Under the pieces are notes generated by a model. It saw only the letters and a list, made by a program, of their open reading frames with translations, was not told the DNA's origin and did no database searches. 64,000 bases of DNA from Providencia sp. R33 (lineage in GTDB: Bacteria > Pseudomonadota > Gammaproteobacteria > Enterobacterales > Enterobacteriaceae): assembly GCF_019343475.1 (NCBI RefSeq), contig NZ_CP072453.1, positions 310,001-374,000 on the forward strand, given 5' to 3'. Shown piece after piece: positions 8,613 through 16,115 of the stretch. Made by a program: the position numbers and the translations under genes. Position 1 is the first letter of the stretch, and every line of letters begins with the position of its first letter.

Positions 8613-10001
8613 ATGCTACAAATTTTTAATACACTAAGTCGTCAAAAAGAAGAGTTTAAGCCCATCCACGTAGGAAAGATTGGGATGTATGTGTGTGGCA
8701 TCACTATCTACGACTTGTGTCATATCGGCCATGGCCGTACATTTGTGGCATTTGATGCAATTAGCCGCTATTTGCGCTATTTGGGCTATGATTTGAATTA
8801 TGTTCGTAACGTTACGGATATCGACGATAAAATCATTAAACGCGCCGCGGAAAATAACGAAAGTGTTGAAGAACTCACCACTCGCATGTTAGCGGAAATG
8901 CACAAAGATTTTGATGCGTTGAATATTCTACGCCCTGATAGCGAGCCGCGTGCAACGCGCCATATCGGCGAAATTATTACGTTAACTGAAAGCTTAATTG
9001 AACGCGGTCATGCTTATGTAGCGGATAACGGCGATGTGATGTTTGAAGTGAAAACTGATCCAAATTATGGCCTGTTATCTCGCCAAGATTTAGAACAGCT
9101 TCAAGCAGGTGCTCGCGTTGAAGTGGCTGATGTTAAACGTAATCCAATGGATTTTGTGCTTTGGAAAATGTCCAAAGAAGGTGAACCAAGCTGGGAATCT
9201 CCATGGGGCTTAGGCCGTCCAGGCTGGCACATTGAGTGTTCTGCGATGAACAGCAAAACACTGGGTAACCATTTTGATATTCACGGTGGCGGTTCAGACT
9301 TAATGTTCCCGCATCATGAAAATGAAATTGCTCAATCGACCTGTGCTCATGATGGCCCATACGTGAATTATTGGATGCACTCTGGGATGGTGATGGTTGA
9401 TAGAGAGAAAATGTCGAAATCTCTCAATAACTTCTTCACGATTCGTGACGTGCTCGAGTATTACGATGCTGAAACAGTGCGTTATTTCCTGCTTTCAGGC
9501 CATTATCGTAGCCAACTGAATTACACAGAAGAAAACTTGAAACAAGCACGTACTGCGTTAGAGCGTATGTACACAGCATTACGTGGCACAGATAAATCAG
9601 CAAAAGCAGCGGGTGGTGAAGCCTTTAAAGCTCGCTTTGTTGAAGCCATGAATGACGACTTCAATACGCCAGAAGCCTATTCCGTGTTATTTGACATGGT
9701 GCGTGAAATCAACCGTTTGAAAGCGGAAGATATGGCAGCGGCTAACGGTATGGCAGCAGAACTACGTGAGTTAGCAGGTGTGCTTGGCTTACTGGAACAA
9801 GACCCAGAAAGCTTCTTAAAAGGCGGCGCTCAAGGTGAAGATGACGCGGAAGTTGCAAAAATCGAAGCGTTAATTCAACAGAGGTTAGATGCACGTCAAA
9901 ATAAAGATTGGGCACAAGCCGACGCTGCACGTGATGCATTAACGGCGATGGGCATTGTGCTGGAGGATTCATCGGCGGGGACGACGTGGCGTCGTAAGTA
10001 A
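8613..10001 (+). CDS. cysS: Cysteinyl-tRNA synthetase
   Basis: Class I synthetase charging tRNA-Cys. The HIGH motif reads HIGHGRTF (about residue 37) with the preceding Zn ligand in MYVCGITIYD (Cys28); further Zn ligands are in GWHIECSAMN and FPHHENEIAQ. The KMSKS loop is EKMSKSLNNF (about 267-275). The C-terminal anticodon-binding domain ends WRRK. 462 aa, against 461 in E. coli. Monocistronic, divergent from ppiB, followed by a palindromic repeat and a terminator-like hairpin. Confidence 0.98.
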   Translation: MLQIFNTLSRQKEEFKPIHVGKIGMYVCGITIYDLCHIGHGRTFVAFDAISRYLRYLGYDLNYVRNVTDIDDKIIKRAAENNESVEELTTRMLAEMHKDFDALNILRPDSEPRATRHIGEIITLTESLIERGHAYVADNGDVMFEVKTDPNYGLLSRQDLEQLQAGARVEVADVKRNPMDFVLWKMSKEGEPSWESPWGLGRPGWHIECSAMNSKTLGNHFDIHGGGSDLMFPHHENEIAQSTCAHDGPYVNYWMHSGMVMVDREKMSKSLNNFFTIRDVLEYYDAETVRYFLLSGHYRSQLNYTEENLKQARTALERMYTALRGTDKSAKAAGGEAFKARFVEAMNDDFNTPEAYSVLFDMVREINRLKAEDMAAANGMAAELRELAGVLGLLEQDPESFLKGGAQGEDDAEVAKIEALIQQRLDARQNKDWAQADAARDALTAMGIVLEDSSAGTTWRRK

Positions 10002-10010
10002 GCGCCTACG

Positions 10011-10131
10011 CGTCATATTTCAAACCGCAGCGTTGTTGTCTGCGCTCAGTTACCTTAGTCACATACTTATGTATGCTCCTAAGGATAACTTCCCTTGACG
10101 CCTAGCTGCAATTTGAACTATTTAGCGTATT
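10011..10131. repeat. Enterobacterial-type intergenic palindromic repeat (~120 bp)
   Basis: The segment folds on itself. Outer arms pair TTTCAAACCGCAGC (10018-10031) with GCTGCAATTTGAA (10105-10117). The centre is CCTTAG-TCA-CATAC-TTAT-GTATG-CTC-CTAAGG (10053-10084), a near-perfect dyad. I recall similar ~120-bp non-coding dispersed repeats in Yersinia and Serratia; identity to a named family was not checked. Only one copy was noticed in this window. Confidence 0.6.
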
Positions 10132-10153
10132 GGGTGCAGAATTTAATAAAATT

Positions 10154-10195
10154 AAACGGCTAGGTATTGATTCAATATCTGGCCGTTTTCTATTT
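10154..10195 (+). terminator. Terminator-like hairpin after cysS
   Basis: Long stem: AAACGGC (10154-10160) pairs with GCCGTTT (10182-10188), extended by AGGTATTGA with TCAATATCT (one mismatch). It is followed by TCTATTT. The likely end of the cysS transcript, displaced about 150 bases by the palindromic repeat. Confidence 0.65.
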
Positions 10196-10321
10196 AGTGG
10201 CTAAATTTGCAAGAAATAATTATTTTTCCATCAAATAATAAGCTCAATTAATGAACAAAATGTAGCCATCAAGAGTGCGAACAATATGATGGCGCTATTA
10301 TTTGAAATAAGGGTAATAATT

Positions 10322-11071
10322 ATGGCATCACCAATTAGCACATCAATCAGAAGTTTATGGCCTGCAACATCCGTTAAAAAAAGTCTTATCACCTTTTTAA
10401 AAAATCTTAAGGGGGTTAAAAGGCAGCCAGCGAATATGCCCACTGCAACTTGGTATATTCCAAGTGCGATACCATCCAAAAGTACAAAAGCGCCGATTGA
10501 TACAAAACAAGTACTGATAAAAAGCGAACAAAAGGTGGTAATGGCAGGTATTGAACCAATCAAGGCCAAAGCACCACCTGTTGAACAATTTCTCTCACAT
10601 ATTATGCAAAATAAACCCAAAGTGATAATTGTCTGGTCATCAGCGGAGCACCAAGAAAAGCAAGGGAAAATGTTGTTTTCAGAAGGTGTTAAAGAGCAGC
10701 AGTTTGGTGATTTGAAAATGCGTTCATTTAAAACTGCAGTCACGAAATGCATTGGGAATTTGAATCTGGATTGTTATAACTTAACGATTACCCATAATAA
10801 TCAACAATACCCAGTGCCTGTCATGCATGTAACTAATTGGTCTGAAGATATGAAATTGCAGCCAAACGAAAAAACAGGTCTGACTAACCGTATGTTTGAA
10901 TTAATGGATCAGCGGGTTGTATTGAGTTCATATCCAAATAGAAACAATGACCAAAATCAGGCAGACAAAGCAGTTGGTGGGATCGCTCAGTTTGCTTTTG
11001 GGGAAAGAATTCCAATGAATGTATTTGAGAGTATTCGAGTTGAGAATAAATTAGGTCAATTAAGGACGTAA
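10322..11071 (+). CDS. YopH/SptP-like tyrosine phosphatase homologue with degenerate active site
   Basis: Resembles the C-terminal phosphatase domain of type III effectors YopH and SptP from about residue 60 on. The match runs through KPKVIIVWSSAE (YopH TPVLAVLASSSE), CYNLTITHNNQQYPVPVMHVTNW (YopH YTLTIREAGQKTISVPVVHVGNW) and LMDQ (LVDQ). The WPD loop reads WSE (173-175). The P-loop HCRAGVGRTAQ aligns with QADKAVGGIAQ (213-223), so the nucleophile Cys and the Arg are gone. The end RVENKLGQLR aligns with the YopH Q-loop region, shortened by about 10 residues. A catalytically dead scaffold or decoy, or a decaying gene, is inferred. The start ATG has AAGGG 8 bases upstream; in-frame ATGs from 10286 lack one. 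Residues 1-58 are basic and unassigned. It interrupts the cysS-ybcJ neighbourhood seen in E. coli. Confidence 0.66.
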   Translation: MASPISTSIRSLWPATSVKKSLITFLKNLKGVKRQPANMPTATWYIPSAIPSKSTKAPIDTKQVLIKSEQKVVMAGIEPIKAKAPPVEQFLSHIMQNKPKVIIVWSSAEHQEKQGKMLFSEGVKEQQFGDLKMRSFKTAVTKCIGNLNLDCYNLTITHNNQQYPVPVMHVTNWSEDMKLQPNEKTGLTNRMFELMDQRVVLSSYPNRNNDQNQADKAVGGIAQFAFGERIPMNVFESIRVENKLGQLRT

Positions 11072-11086
11072 ACCTGATGGAAAGAT

Positions 11087-11112
11087 GGGTAAATAGGCTA
11101 ACCTATTTACCC
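11087..11112. terminator. Shared hairpin between convergent genes
   Basis: Perfect 11-base stem GGGTAAATAGG / CCTATTTACCC with a 4-base loop between the phosphatase-like gene and ybcJ. There is no clear T-run on either strand. Confidence 0.6.
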
Positions 11113-11118
11113 AACATC

Positions 11119-11331
11119 TTACTCTGCAATTTTGACTTGTTCGTCGCCCATAGAGACAACTTTGCCTGCCAAAATTTTACAGCGTTTACGGGTTTCTACT
11201 TCGCCGTCAACCTGTACTAAACCTTCAGCGATCATGGCTTTTGCCATTGCACCGCTTTCTGCCCATCCTTGAATTTTTAGCAAATCACACAGTTCAACAT
11301 GTGGGTGCCCTTCAAGATTGAAAATTTCCAT
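11119..11331 (-). CDS. ybcJ: RNA-binding S4-like protein YbcJ
   Basis: Small single-domain S4-like RNA-binding protein; E. coli YbcJ (70 aa) has an S4-type alphaL fold and its role is not established. Family residues HPHVELCDLLKIQGW, SGAMAKAMIAEG and VETRKRCKI are present. The start is the ATG of MEIFNLEG, with GGAG 6 bases upstream; a TTG 12 bases earlier is less likely. It lies 18 bases downstream of folD on the same strand and is probably cotranscribed, the same pairing as in E. coli. Confidence 0.93.
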   Translation of the reverse strand: MEIFNLEGHPHVELCDLLKIQGWAESGAMAKAMIAEGLVQVDGEVETRKRCKILAGKVVSMGDEQVKIAE

Positions 11332-11349
11332 GAATAACTCCAAAATACA

Positions 11350-12207
11350 TTAAATATCGTGATACTCTTCGCACGCTTGCAGCGTGTTTTGAATCAGTGT
11401 TGCGACAGTCATTGGACCTACACCACCCGGAACAGGGGTGATCCACGCTGCGCGTTTTGATGCTTCATCAAAGTCTACATCACCTGTCACCTTGCCATTT
11501 TCTAAGCGGTTAATGCCCACATCAACCACAATAGCATCAGGTTTAATCCATTCTCCCGGGATGAAATTCGGTTTGCCAACAGCCACAACCAGTAAATCAG
11601 CATTGCGGACATGCTGTTCTAAGTCTTTGGTAAAGCGATGTGTCACAGTTGTTGTACAGCCTGCTAATAATAGCTCAAGGCTCATAGGACGACCGACAAT
11701 ATTTGACGCTCCAATAATAACGGCATTGAGGCCATAAGTATTGATGTTGTAGCGTTCAAGCAACGTGACAATTCCACGAGGCGTACAAGGGCGCAAACGA
11801 GGCGCACGTTGGCACAGGCGACCGACGTTATAGGGGTGGAAACCATCAACGTCTTTATCTGGGTGAATTCGTTCAATGACTTTGACGTTATCAATACCAG
11901 CAGGTAATGGCAGCTGAACTAAAATACCGTCAATTTCAGCATCTTGGTTTAAATCGTCAATCAGTTTCAGAAGTTCAGCTTCTGTTGTGGTGTCGGGTAA
12001 ATCATAAGAGCGAGAAATAAAACCGACTTCTTCGCAAGCACGGCGTTTGCTACCGACATAAATTTGAGATGCAGGGTTCGCACCCACTAAAATGACCGCG
12101 AGACCCGGAGCCCGTTTTCCTTGTTCTAAACGTAACTGTACTTTTTGAGCAACTTCCTGCCGAATTGTCTGCGCAATCGTTTTCCCATCAATAATTTTTG
12201 CTAACAT
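11350..12207 (-). CDS. folD: Bifunctional methylenetetrahydrofolate dehydrogenase/cyclohydrolase
   Basis: Cytosolic one-carbon enzyme interconverting 5,10-methylene-, methenyl- and 10-formyl-tetrahydrofolate with NADP. Motifs: VGANPASQIYVGSKRRACEEVG (catalytic Lys in YVGSK), ILVQLPLP, DKDVDGFHP, GASNIVGRPM, and the C-terminal PVPGGVGPMTVATL. 285 aa with the start at the ATG of MLAKIIDGK (E. coli 288 aa); upstream in-frame codons to 12234 are not conserved. Operon folD-ybcJ, divergent from the tRNA gene as in E. coli. Confidence 0.97.
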   Translation of the reverse strand: MLAKIIDGKTIAQTIRQEVAQKVQLRLEQGKRAPGLAVILVGANPASQIYVGSKRRACEEVGFISRSYDLPDTTTEAELLKLIDDLNQDAEIDGILVQLPLPAGIDNVKVIERIHPDKDVDGFHPYNVGRLCQRAPRLRPCTPRGIVTLLERYNINTYGLNAVIIGASNIVGRPMSLELLLAGCTTTVTHRFTKDLEQHVRNADLLVVAVGKPNFIPGEWIKPDAIVVDVGINRLENGKVTGDVDFDEASKRAAWITPVPGGVGPMTVATLIQNTLQACEEYHDI

Positions 12208-12327
12208 CTGTAACTTAATCCATATATGAGACACGGTGATGGCTCTATTTTGTCAGAAGTTAACGCCATTGTCAGTTCAAACTGTTACATAAAATGAGCA
12301 TATAGCTATTTTAGTAGCGAAAAGCCA

Positions 12328-12355
12328 TTGACTCAGCGCTCAGCAACCGTATAAT
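12328..12355 (+). promoter_or_regulatory. Promoter of tRNA-Arg gene
   Basis: TTGACT (12328-12333), 16-base spacer, TATAAT (12350-12355). Strong sigma-70 promoter about 40 bases before the mature tRNA 5' end. Confidence 0.85.
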
Positions 12356-12394
12356 TCAACGCCATCAGCCAGATAGGCTGCCTGCATTAACAAT

Positions 12395-12471
12395 GCGCCC
12401 TTAGCTCAGTTGGATAGAGCAACGGCCTTCTAAGCCGTAGGTCACAGGTTCGAATCCTGTAGGGCGTACCA
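12395..12471 (+). tRNA. argU: tRNA-Arg(UCU)
   Basis: 77-nt cloverleaf with encoded CCA: acceptor GCGCCCT pairs with AGGGCGT (first pair G-U), D-arm AGCTCAGTTGGATAGAGC, anticodon loop CTTCTAA with TCT anticodon, T-arm ACAGGTTCGAATCCTGT. Near-identical to E. coli argU, which also sits by folD and is a phage integration site. Its 3' end is duplicated 26 kb away. Confidence 0.97.
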
Positions 12472-12519
12472 TTTCGAAGTCAATGGACATCAACCGATGT
12501 CTTTTTTTATGCCTGAAAT
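12448..12519 (+). other. Attachment-site-like repeat, tRNA-proximal copy
   Basis: tRNA 3' end plus terminator. 17 bases (12448-12464) and 52 bases (12468-12519) recur at 38331-38399; only CGT at 12465-12467 is missing from the second copy. Interpreted as the tRNA-restoring junction of an island inserted in argU. Confidence 0.75.
12486..12508 (+). terminator. Terminator of tRNA-Arg
   Basis: Stem GACATC / GATGTC (12486-12491, 12496-12501), 4-base loop, seven Ts. Confidence 0.9.
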
Positions 12520-12850
12520 TCAGTGAATTAGCTGATTTTAACCTTTCTTTTGATAACCAATTCTATTTTAATAAGGCAGAGAGTTAAAAAGCTGAAGATT
12601 ACCTTCTCTTGCAAAACAGCTATCTTAGATGAAGTAGCCTTGGTGTATTCAACGTCACATTTCACACATTTATTCGATCAACTCTTGAAAATATTGCCAA
12701 TAACAAGTGATTGCTTGGCGGTAATTTCAAGGTGATTTTGGATAAGATCACTAGAATGAGGAGATAAGGGTATTTACGGTAAATGGATTATCGGGACATA
12801 AACCCAACGGTGAGTATTACAGGTTAGGAGTACTTATTGGGAGATCTTTC
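12520..12850. other. Non-coding start of the island
   Basis: 331 bases between the repeat and rhaS. A 61-codon open frame (12550-12735) has no ribosome site and no recognisable product. No integrase remnant was recognised. It presumably holds the rhaS promoter. Confidence 0.6.
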
Positions 12851-13660
12851 ATGAAACTCTATAGCGAAGATTTTTTTATCACACCACAGCAGCATATTGC
12901 GGTTGAACCAAGGGTGCCTCAGCCTATTTTTCCTGAGCATACACATGATTTTAGCGAGATTTTTTTGGTGACTCAAGGCGTTGGCCTGCATGTACTTAAT
13001 GGGCGGCCTTATACATTATGCTCAGGTATGGTGTGTTACATTAAATCCAGCGATTATCACTTATTTGATAATGTCTCTAATCTCAATTTAACTAACGTGT
13101 TATATCGTTCAGACTCTGGCTTTACTTATTTAAACAATATCAGTCATTTTTTCCCCGCCAATACTGAAAAAAACATTTCCCATTGGTTATTAAATAAAGA
13201 GCATTGCAATAAATCGCAACAGATCATTGATAAACTTAATGAAAGTGATGGTTCTGACCCTGCTTATACTGAAAGTTTGTTCTTACAGTTAATTATGAAC
13301 CTGCAAGAGGGACGTTATAATCACGTAGGTGAGGGGAATAATGAACAGCGTATTATTCAGATGTTACGGTGGTTGAATGCAAACTTTATGGAGGAAATTG
13401 ATTGGGAAAGTTTAACCTCTCAGTTTTCGGTTTCGCTGCGTACTTTTCATCGATATATGAAAAATAATTTAGGTATATCACCACAAAACTATTTAATAAA
13501 ACTGAGGCTATCTGAAGCATATTATCAAATCCGTTTTTCAGAGAAAACGATTACGGATATTGCGCTGGAAAGTGGTTTTAATGATAGTGCGTATTTTTCA
13601 ACGCGTTTTAAAAGTGAATATAATTTCACACCTCGTGACTTGCGTCATTGCAGCAATTAA
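12851..13660 (+). CDS. rhaS: AraC-family L-rhamnose activator RhaS
   Basis: L-rhamnose-responsive activator of rhaBAD and rhaT. The N-terminal cupin-like sensor has FPEHTHDFSEIFLV (about residues 26-39) and LTNVLYRS; the C-terminal domain has two AraC helix-turn-helix units (about 185-265) with SLRTFHRYMKNNLGISPQNYL and DIALESGFNDSAYFSTRFK. 269 aa against 278 in E. coli, with closer resemblance to RhaS than RhaR. rhaR follows 42 bases later on the same strand, so the pair is probably one transcript. Unlike E. coli, it does not sit divergently beside rhaB but converges on the far end of the operon. Confidence 0.9.
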   Translation: MKLYSEDFFITPQQHIAVEPRVPQPIFPEHTHDFSEIFLVTQGVGLHVLNGRPYTLCSGMVCYIKSSDYHLFDNVSNLNLTNVLYRSDSGFTYLNNISHFFPANTEKNISHWLLNKEHCNKSQQIIDKLNESDGSDPAYTESLFLQLIMNLQEGRYNHVGEGNNEQRIIQMLRWLNANFMEEIDWESLTSQFSVSLRTFHRYMKNNLGISPQNYLIKLRLSEAYYQIRFSEKTITDIALESGFNDSAYFSTRFKSEYNFTPRDLRHCSN

Positions 13661-13702
13661 CAAAGATCGACATGATCATTCTTACACTTTTTTGAGGTGG
13701 TC

Positions 13703-14560
13703 ATGATACAAAAAATTCTATCTCTCAACAGCAGTGATTATTTTATTCGGACTGAAAACACCGTGACGGTAGAAAAACGGAATTCTCAGGAAGATTTTAT
13801 TATTCATCGTCATGATTTTAATGAGTTTGTGATTGTTTTTTCAGGGAATGGCTTACACCATTGGAATGGTGATGATTACCCGATTACGTGTGGTGATCTG
13901 TTTTATATTAATGCAGAGGATAGTCATGGCTATCACTCTGTAAATGATTTAAAACTGGTGAATGTCTTATATAAGCCTAATGAATTTTTGATTCAACAGT
14001 CTATTGAAAAGTATGTGCCATTGAGCCATCAGCCAGAAATATCTAGGCATTGGAAGTTACCGCCTTCGAGTTTACCAACATTAATGCCAATTATTGACAA
14101 AATGGCATCAGAATGCCAAAAACCTGATATTCCTTCGATTCATCTTTGTGAAGGGTTATTCTTACAATTGGCAATTTATATTTACCGTTTACGATATCAG
14201 CCTGATCAAGCGCCAATAAGCTTATTACATCAAATGGATCAGCTAATAAACTGTTTAAATTTAAGTATCAATACGCCATTTTCACTAGATAAGTTTGCTC
14301 AAAAACACCAGTTGTCCGCTCGTTCATTACAGCGTTTATTCAAGTCGAAAACAGGAATGACGGTAATGGAATATCTACAACAATTACGTCTGTGCCAAGC
14401 GGCATTATTATTACGTAGTACTTCATTGTCGATCAGTGAAATCGCTGGGCAATGTGGTTATGAGGACAGTAATTATTTTTCGAGCGTTTTCCATAAAAAA
14501 ATGAATATGACCGCAAGTGCATATCGCCGTTGCTTTTTACAAAAAAATAAATTGAGATAA
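13703..14560 (+). CDS. rhaR: AraC-family L-rhamnose activator RhaR
   Basis: Activates rhaSR in response to L-rhamnose. The sensor domain contains IIHRHDFNEFVIVFSGNGLHHWNGDDYPIT and GDLFYINAEDSHGY, matching the RhaR pattern. The C-terminal double helix-turn-helix (about residues 190-280) shows SLQRLFKSKTGMTVMEYL and EIAGQCGYEDSNYFSSVF. The start is the ATG of MIQKIL with GAGG 5 bases upstream; the GTG two codons earlier sits inside that ribosome site. 285 aa (E. coli 282). It ends 1 base before a strong hairpin separating it from convergent rhaM. Confidence 0.88.
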   Translation: MIQKILSLNSSDYFIRTENTVTVEKRNSQEDFIIHRHDFNEFVIVFSGNGLHHWNGDDYPITCGDLFYINAEDSHGYHSVNDLKLVNVLYKPNEFLIQQSIEKYVPLSHQPEISRHWKLPPSSLPTLMPIIDKMASECQKPDIPSIHLCEGLFLQLAIYIYRLRYQPDQAPISLLHQMDQLINCLNLSINTPFSLDKFAQKHQLSARSLQRLFKSKTGMTVMEYLQQLRLCQAALLLRSTSLSISEIAGQCGYEDSNYFSSVFHKKMNMTASAYRRCFLQKNKLR

Positions 14561-14582
14561 GTGCTAGCCAATAGGCTAGCAC
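14561..14582. terminator. Hairpin between rhaR and rhaM
   Basis: Perfect 9-base stem GTGCTAGCC / GGCTAGCAC with AATA loop between convergent operons; weak T-tract, best on the minus strand after a few bases. Confidence 0.6.
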
Positions 14583-14598
14583 TGTCTCGGGAAGAATA

Positions 14599-14913
14599 TT
14601 ACTCTAAATAAAATACGGTATTTAGCTCATCGCTAGTTGGGCTATTATCGGGGTTTGATGGCATGATATCAGACATATATTTCCACCACCTTTGGCACAC
14701 TTCTGTTTGTGCAACGCTATCCCAACGTTCCTGAGATTCAATTTCCACATAGCCAAACAATAAATCTCGTTTGTTATCTAGGAAGATAGAATAATGATGT
14801 GCTCCATGTTCCTTGAGTGTAAGCACTAATTCAGGCCAAATTTCATCGTGTCGGCGCTGATACTCTTGGTGTGCATCAGGAGCAACTTGCATCACAAATG
14901 CTTTTTTTATCAT
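14599..14913 (-). CDS. rhaM: L-rhamnose mutarotase
   Basis: Interconverts alpha and beta anomers of L-rhamnose so that the isomerase receives its preferred form. 104 aa, same as E. coli. Conserved: KAFVMQVAPDAHQEYQRRHDEIWPEL (catalytic His and neighbouring Trp), GAHHYSIFLD, VCQRWWKYMSDIMP and NPDNSPTSDEL. Last gene of the rhaBADT-fucO-rhaM operon, 11 bases after fucO, with AGGGG ahead of its ATG. Confidence 0.96.
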   Translation of the reverse strand: MIKKAFVMQVAPDAHQEYQRRHDEIWPELVLTLKEHGAHHYSIFLDNKRDLLFGYVEIESQERWDSVAQTEVCQRWWKYMSDIMPSNPDNSPTSDELNTVFYLE

Positions 14914-14924
14914 TCTATTATCCC

Positions 14925-16076
14925 CTAATAAATTGCTTGATATAATTCAATGATGTCGTCTAATGTTGCATTGCGTGGATTGCCCCCAGTGCACACATCA
15001 TCAAAGGCTGCCTGGGCAAGGGAGGGAATGTCTTCCAGTTTCATGCTGATTTCACGAAGTTTTTCAGGAATGCCAACATCTTTATTCAGTGCAAAGACTG
15101 CGGCAATAGCTTTGCCTCTGGCTTCTTGAAGTGATAGGGAGTCTATATTTTTGACTCCCATTGCACGGGCGATATCGCGGTATTTTTCCCCTGTATAATT
15201 TGCGTTATACGCCATGATATGGGGCAATAAAATGGCATTGGCGACGCCATGAGGTGTATTGTAAAACGCCCCAAGTGGGTGAGCCATACCATGCACCAAC
15301 CCTAAACCAACGTTAGAGAAGCCCATTCCAGCCATATATTGTGCAAGAGCCATTGTTTCAACGCCTTGCGGGGCACCTTTTACGGATTGCCGTAACGAGT
15401 TGCTGATCAATTCAATAGATTTAAGATGCAGAGCATCAGTTAGAGCCCAAGCCCCTTTCGTGATATAGCCCTCAATCGCATGAGTTAGGGCATCGACCCC
15501 AGTTGCGGCTTTCAGGCTAGCGGGCATGGATGCCATCATTGACGGGTCAATAATCGCAACCACAGGGATACTGTGGGGGTCAACGCAGACAAATTTACGG
15601 CACAGTTTGTTGTCTGTGATGACGTAGTTAATTGTGACTTCTGCTGCGGTTCCCGCGGTAGTGGGTATTGCGATAATCGGAACCGCTGGGCTTTGAGTCG
15701 GAACGACACCTTCTAAACTCACCACATCTTCGTACTGTGGGTTATTGATAATAATCCCAATTGCTTTGGCGGTGTCTTGCGGAGAACCACCACCGATAGC
15801 GATAAGATAATCTGCATTAGATTGTTTGAAGTATTCTAGCCCTTGTTGGACGGTATCAATGGTTGGGTTAGGAATAACGTCATCATAAATGGCGTAGTCC
15901 AATTTAGCATTATCTAATAATTGGGTGACTTTACTGACAACATTAAATTTAACCAGATCTGCATCCGTAACAATCAGTGCTTTGTTAAATTGGCGTTTTT
16001 GAATTTCCTCTACAAGGTGGTTAATGGCTCCCTCGCCAAAGTATGAGGTTTCATTGAGTATCATTCTATGGGTCAT
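14925..16076 (-). CDS. fucO: Lactaldehyde reductase (iron-dependent alcohol dehydrogenase)
   Basis: Group III iron-dependent dehydrogenase reducing L-lactaldehyde, the aldolase product of rhamnulose-1-phosphate, to 1,2-propanediol with NADH. NAD-binding GGGSPQDTAKAIG (about residues 96-108), PTTAGTAAEVT, and iron-ligand region GVDALTHAIEGY (Asp, His) followed by GLGLVHGMAHPLGAFYNTPHG (two His). 383 aa, as in E. coli FucO (382). In E. coli K-12 fucO belongs to the fucose locus; here it is inside the rha operon between rhaT and rhaM, giving a self-contained fermentative rhamnose pathway. GGGAGG lies ahead of the ATG. Confidence 0.92.
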   Translation of the reverse strand: MTHRMILNETSYFGEGAINHLVEEIQKRQFNKALIVTDADLVKFNVVSKVTQLLDNAKLDYAIYDDVIPNPTIDTVQQGLEYFKQSNADYLIAIGGGSPQDTAKAIGIIINNPQYEDVVSLEGVVPTQSPAVPIIAIPTTAGTAAEVTINYVITDNKLCRKFVCVDPHSIPVVAIIDPSMMASMPASLKAATGVDALTHAIEGYITKGAWALTDALHLKSIELISNSLRQSVKGAPQGVETMALAQYMAGMGFSNVGLGLVHGMAHPLGAFYNTPHGVANAILLPHIMAYNANYTGEKYRDIARAMGVKNIDSLSLQEARGKAIAAVFALNKDVGIPEKLREISMKLEDIPSLAQAAFDDVCTGGNPRNATLDDIIELYQAIY

Positions 16077-16115
16077 CGCTGACCTCCCGATCGATTAAAA
16101 TAAAAAGTCGTTACG

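Noticed and set aside
10231..10752. 173-codon minus-strand frame overlapping the phosphatase-like gene
   Set aside because: Antisense to a frame with clear YopH-like blocks and a good ribosome site; it has only hydrophobic low-information sequence.
12550..12735. 61-codon plus-strand frame at the start of the island
   Set aside because: No Shine-Dalgarno, no family resemblance; likely chance.
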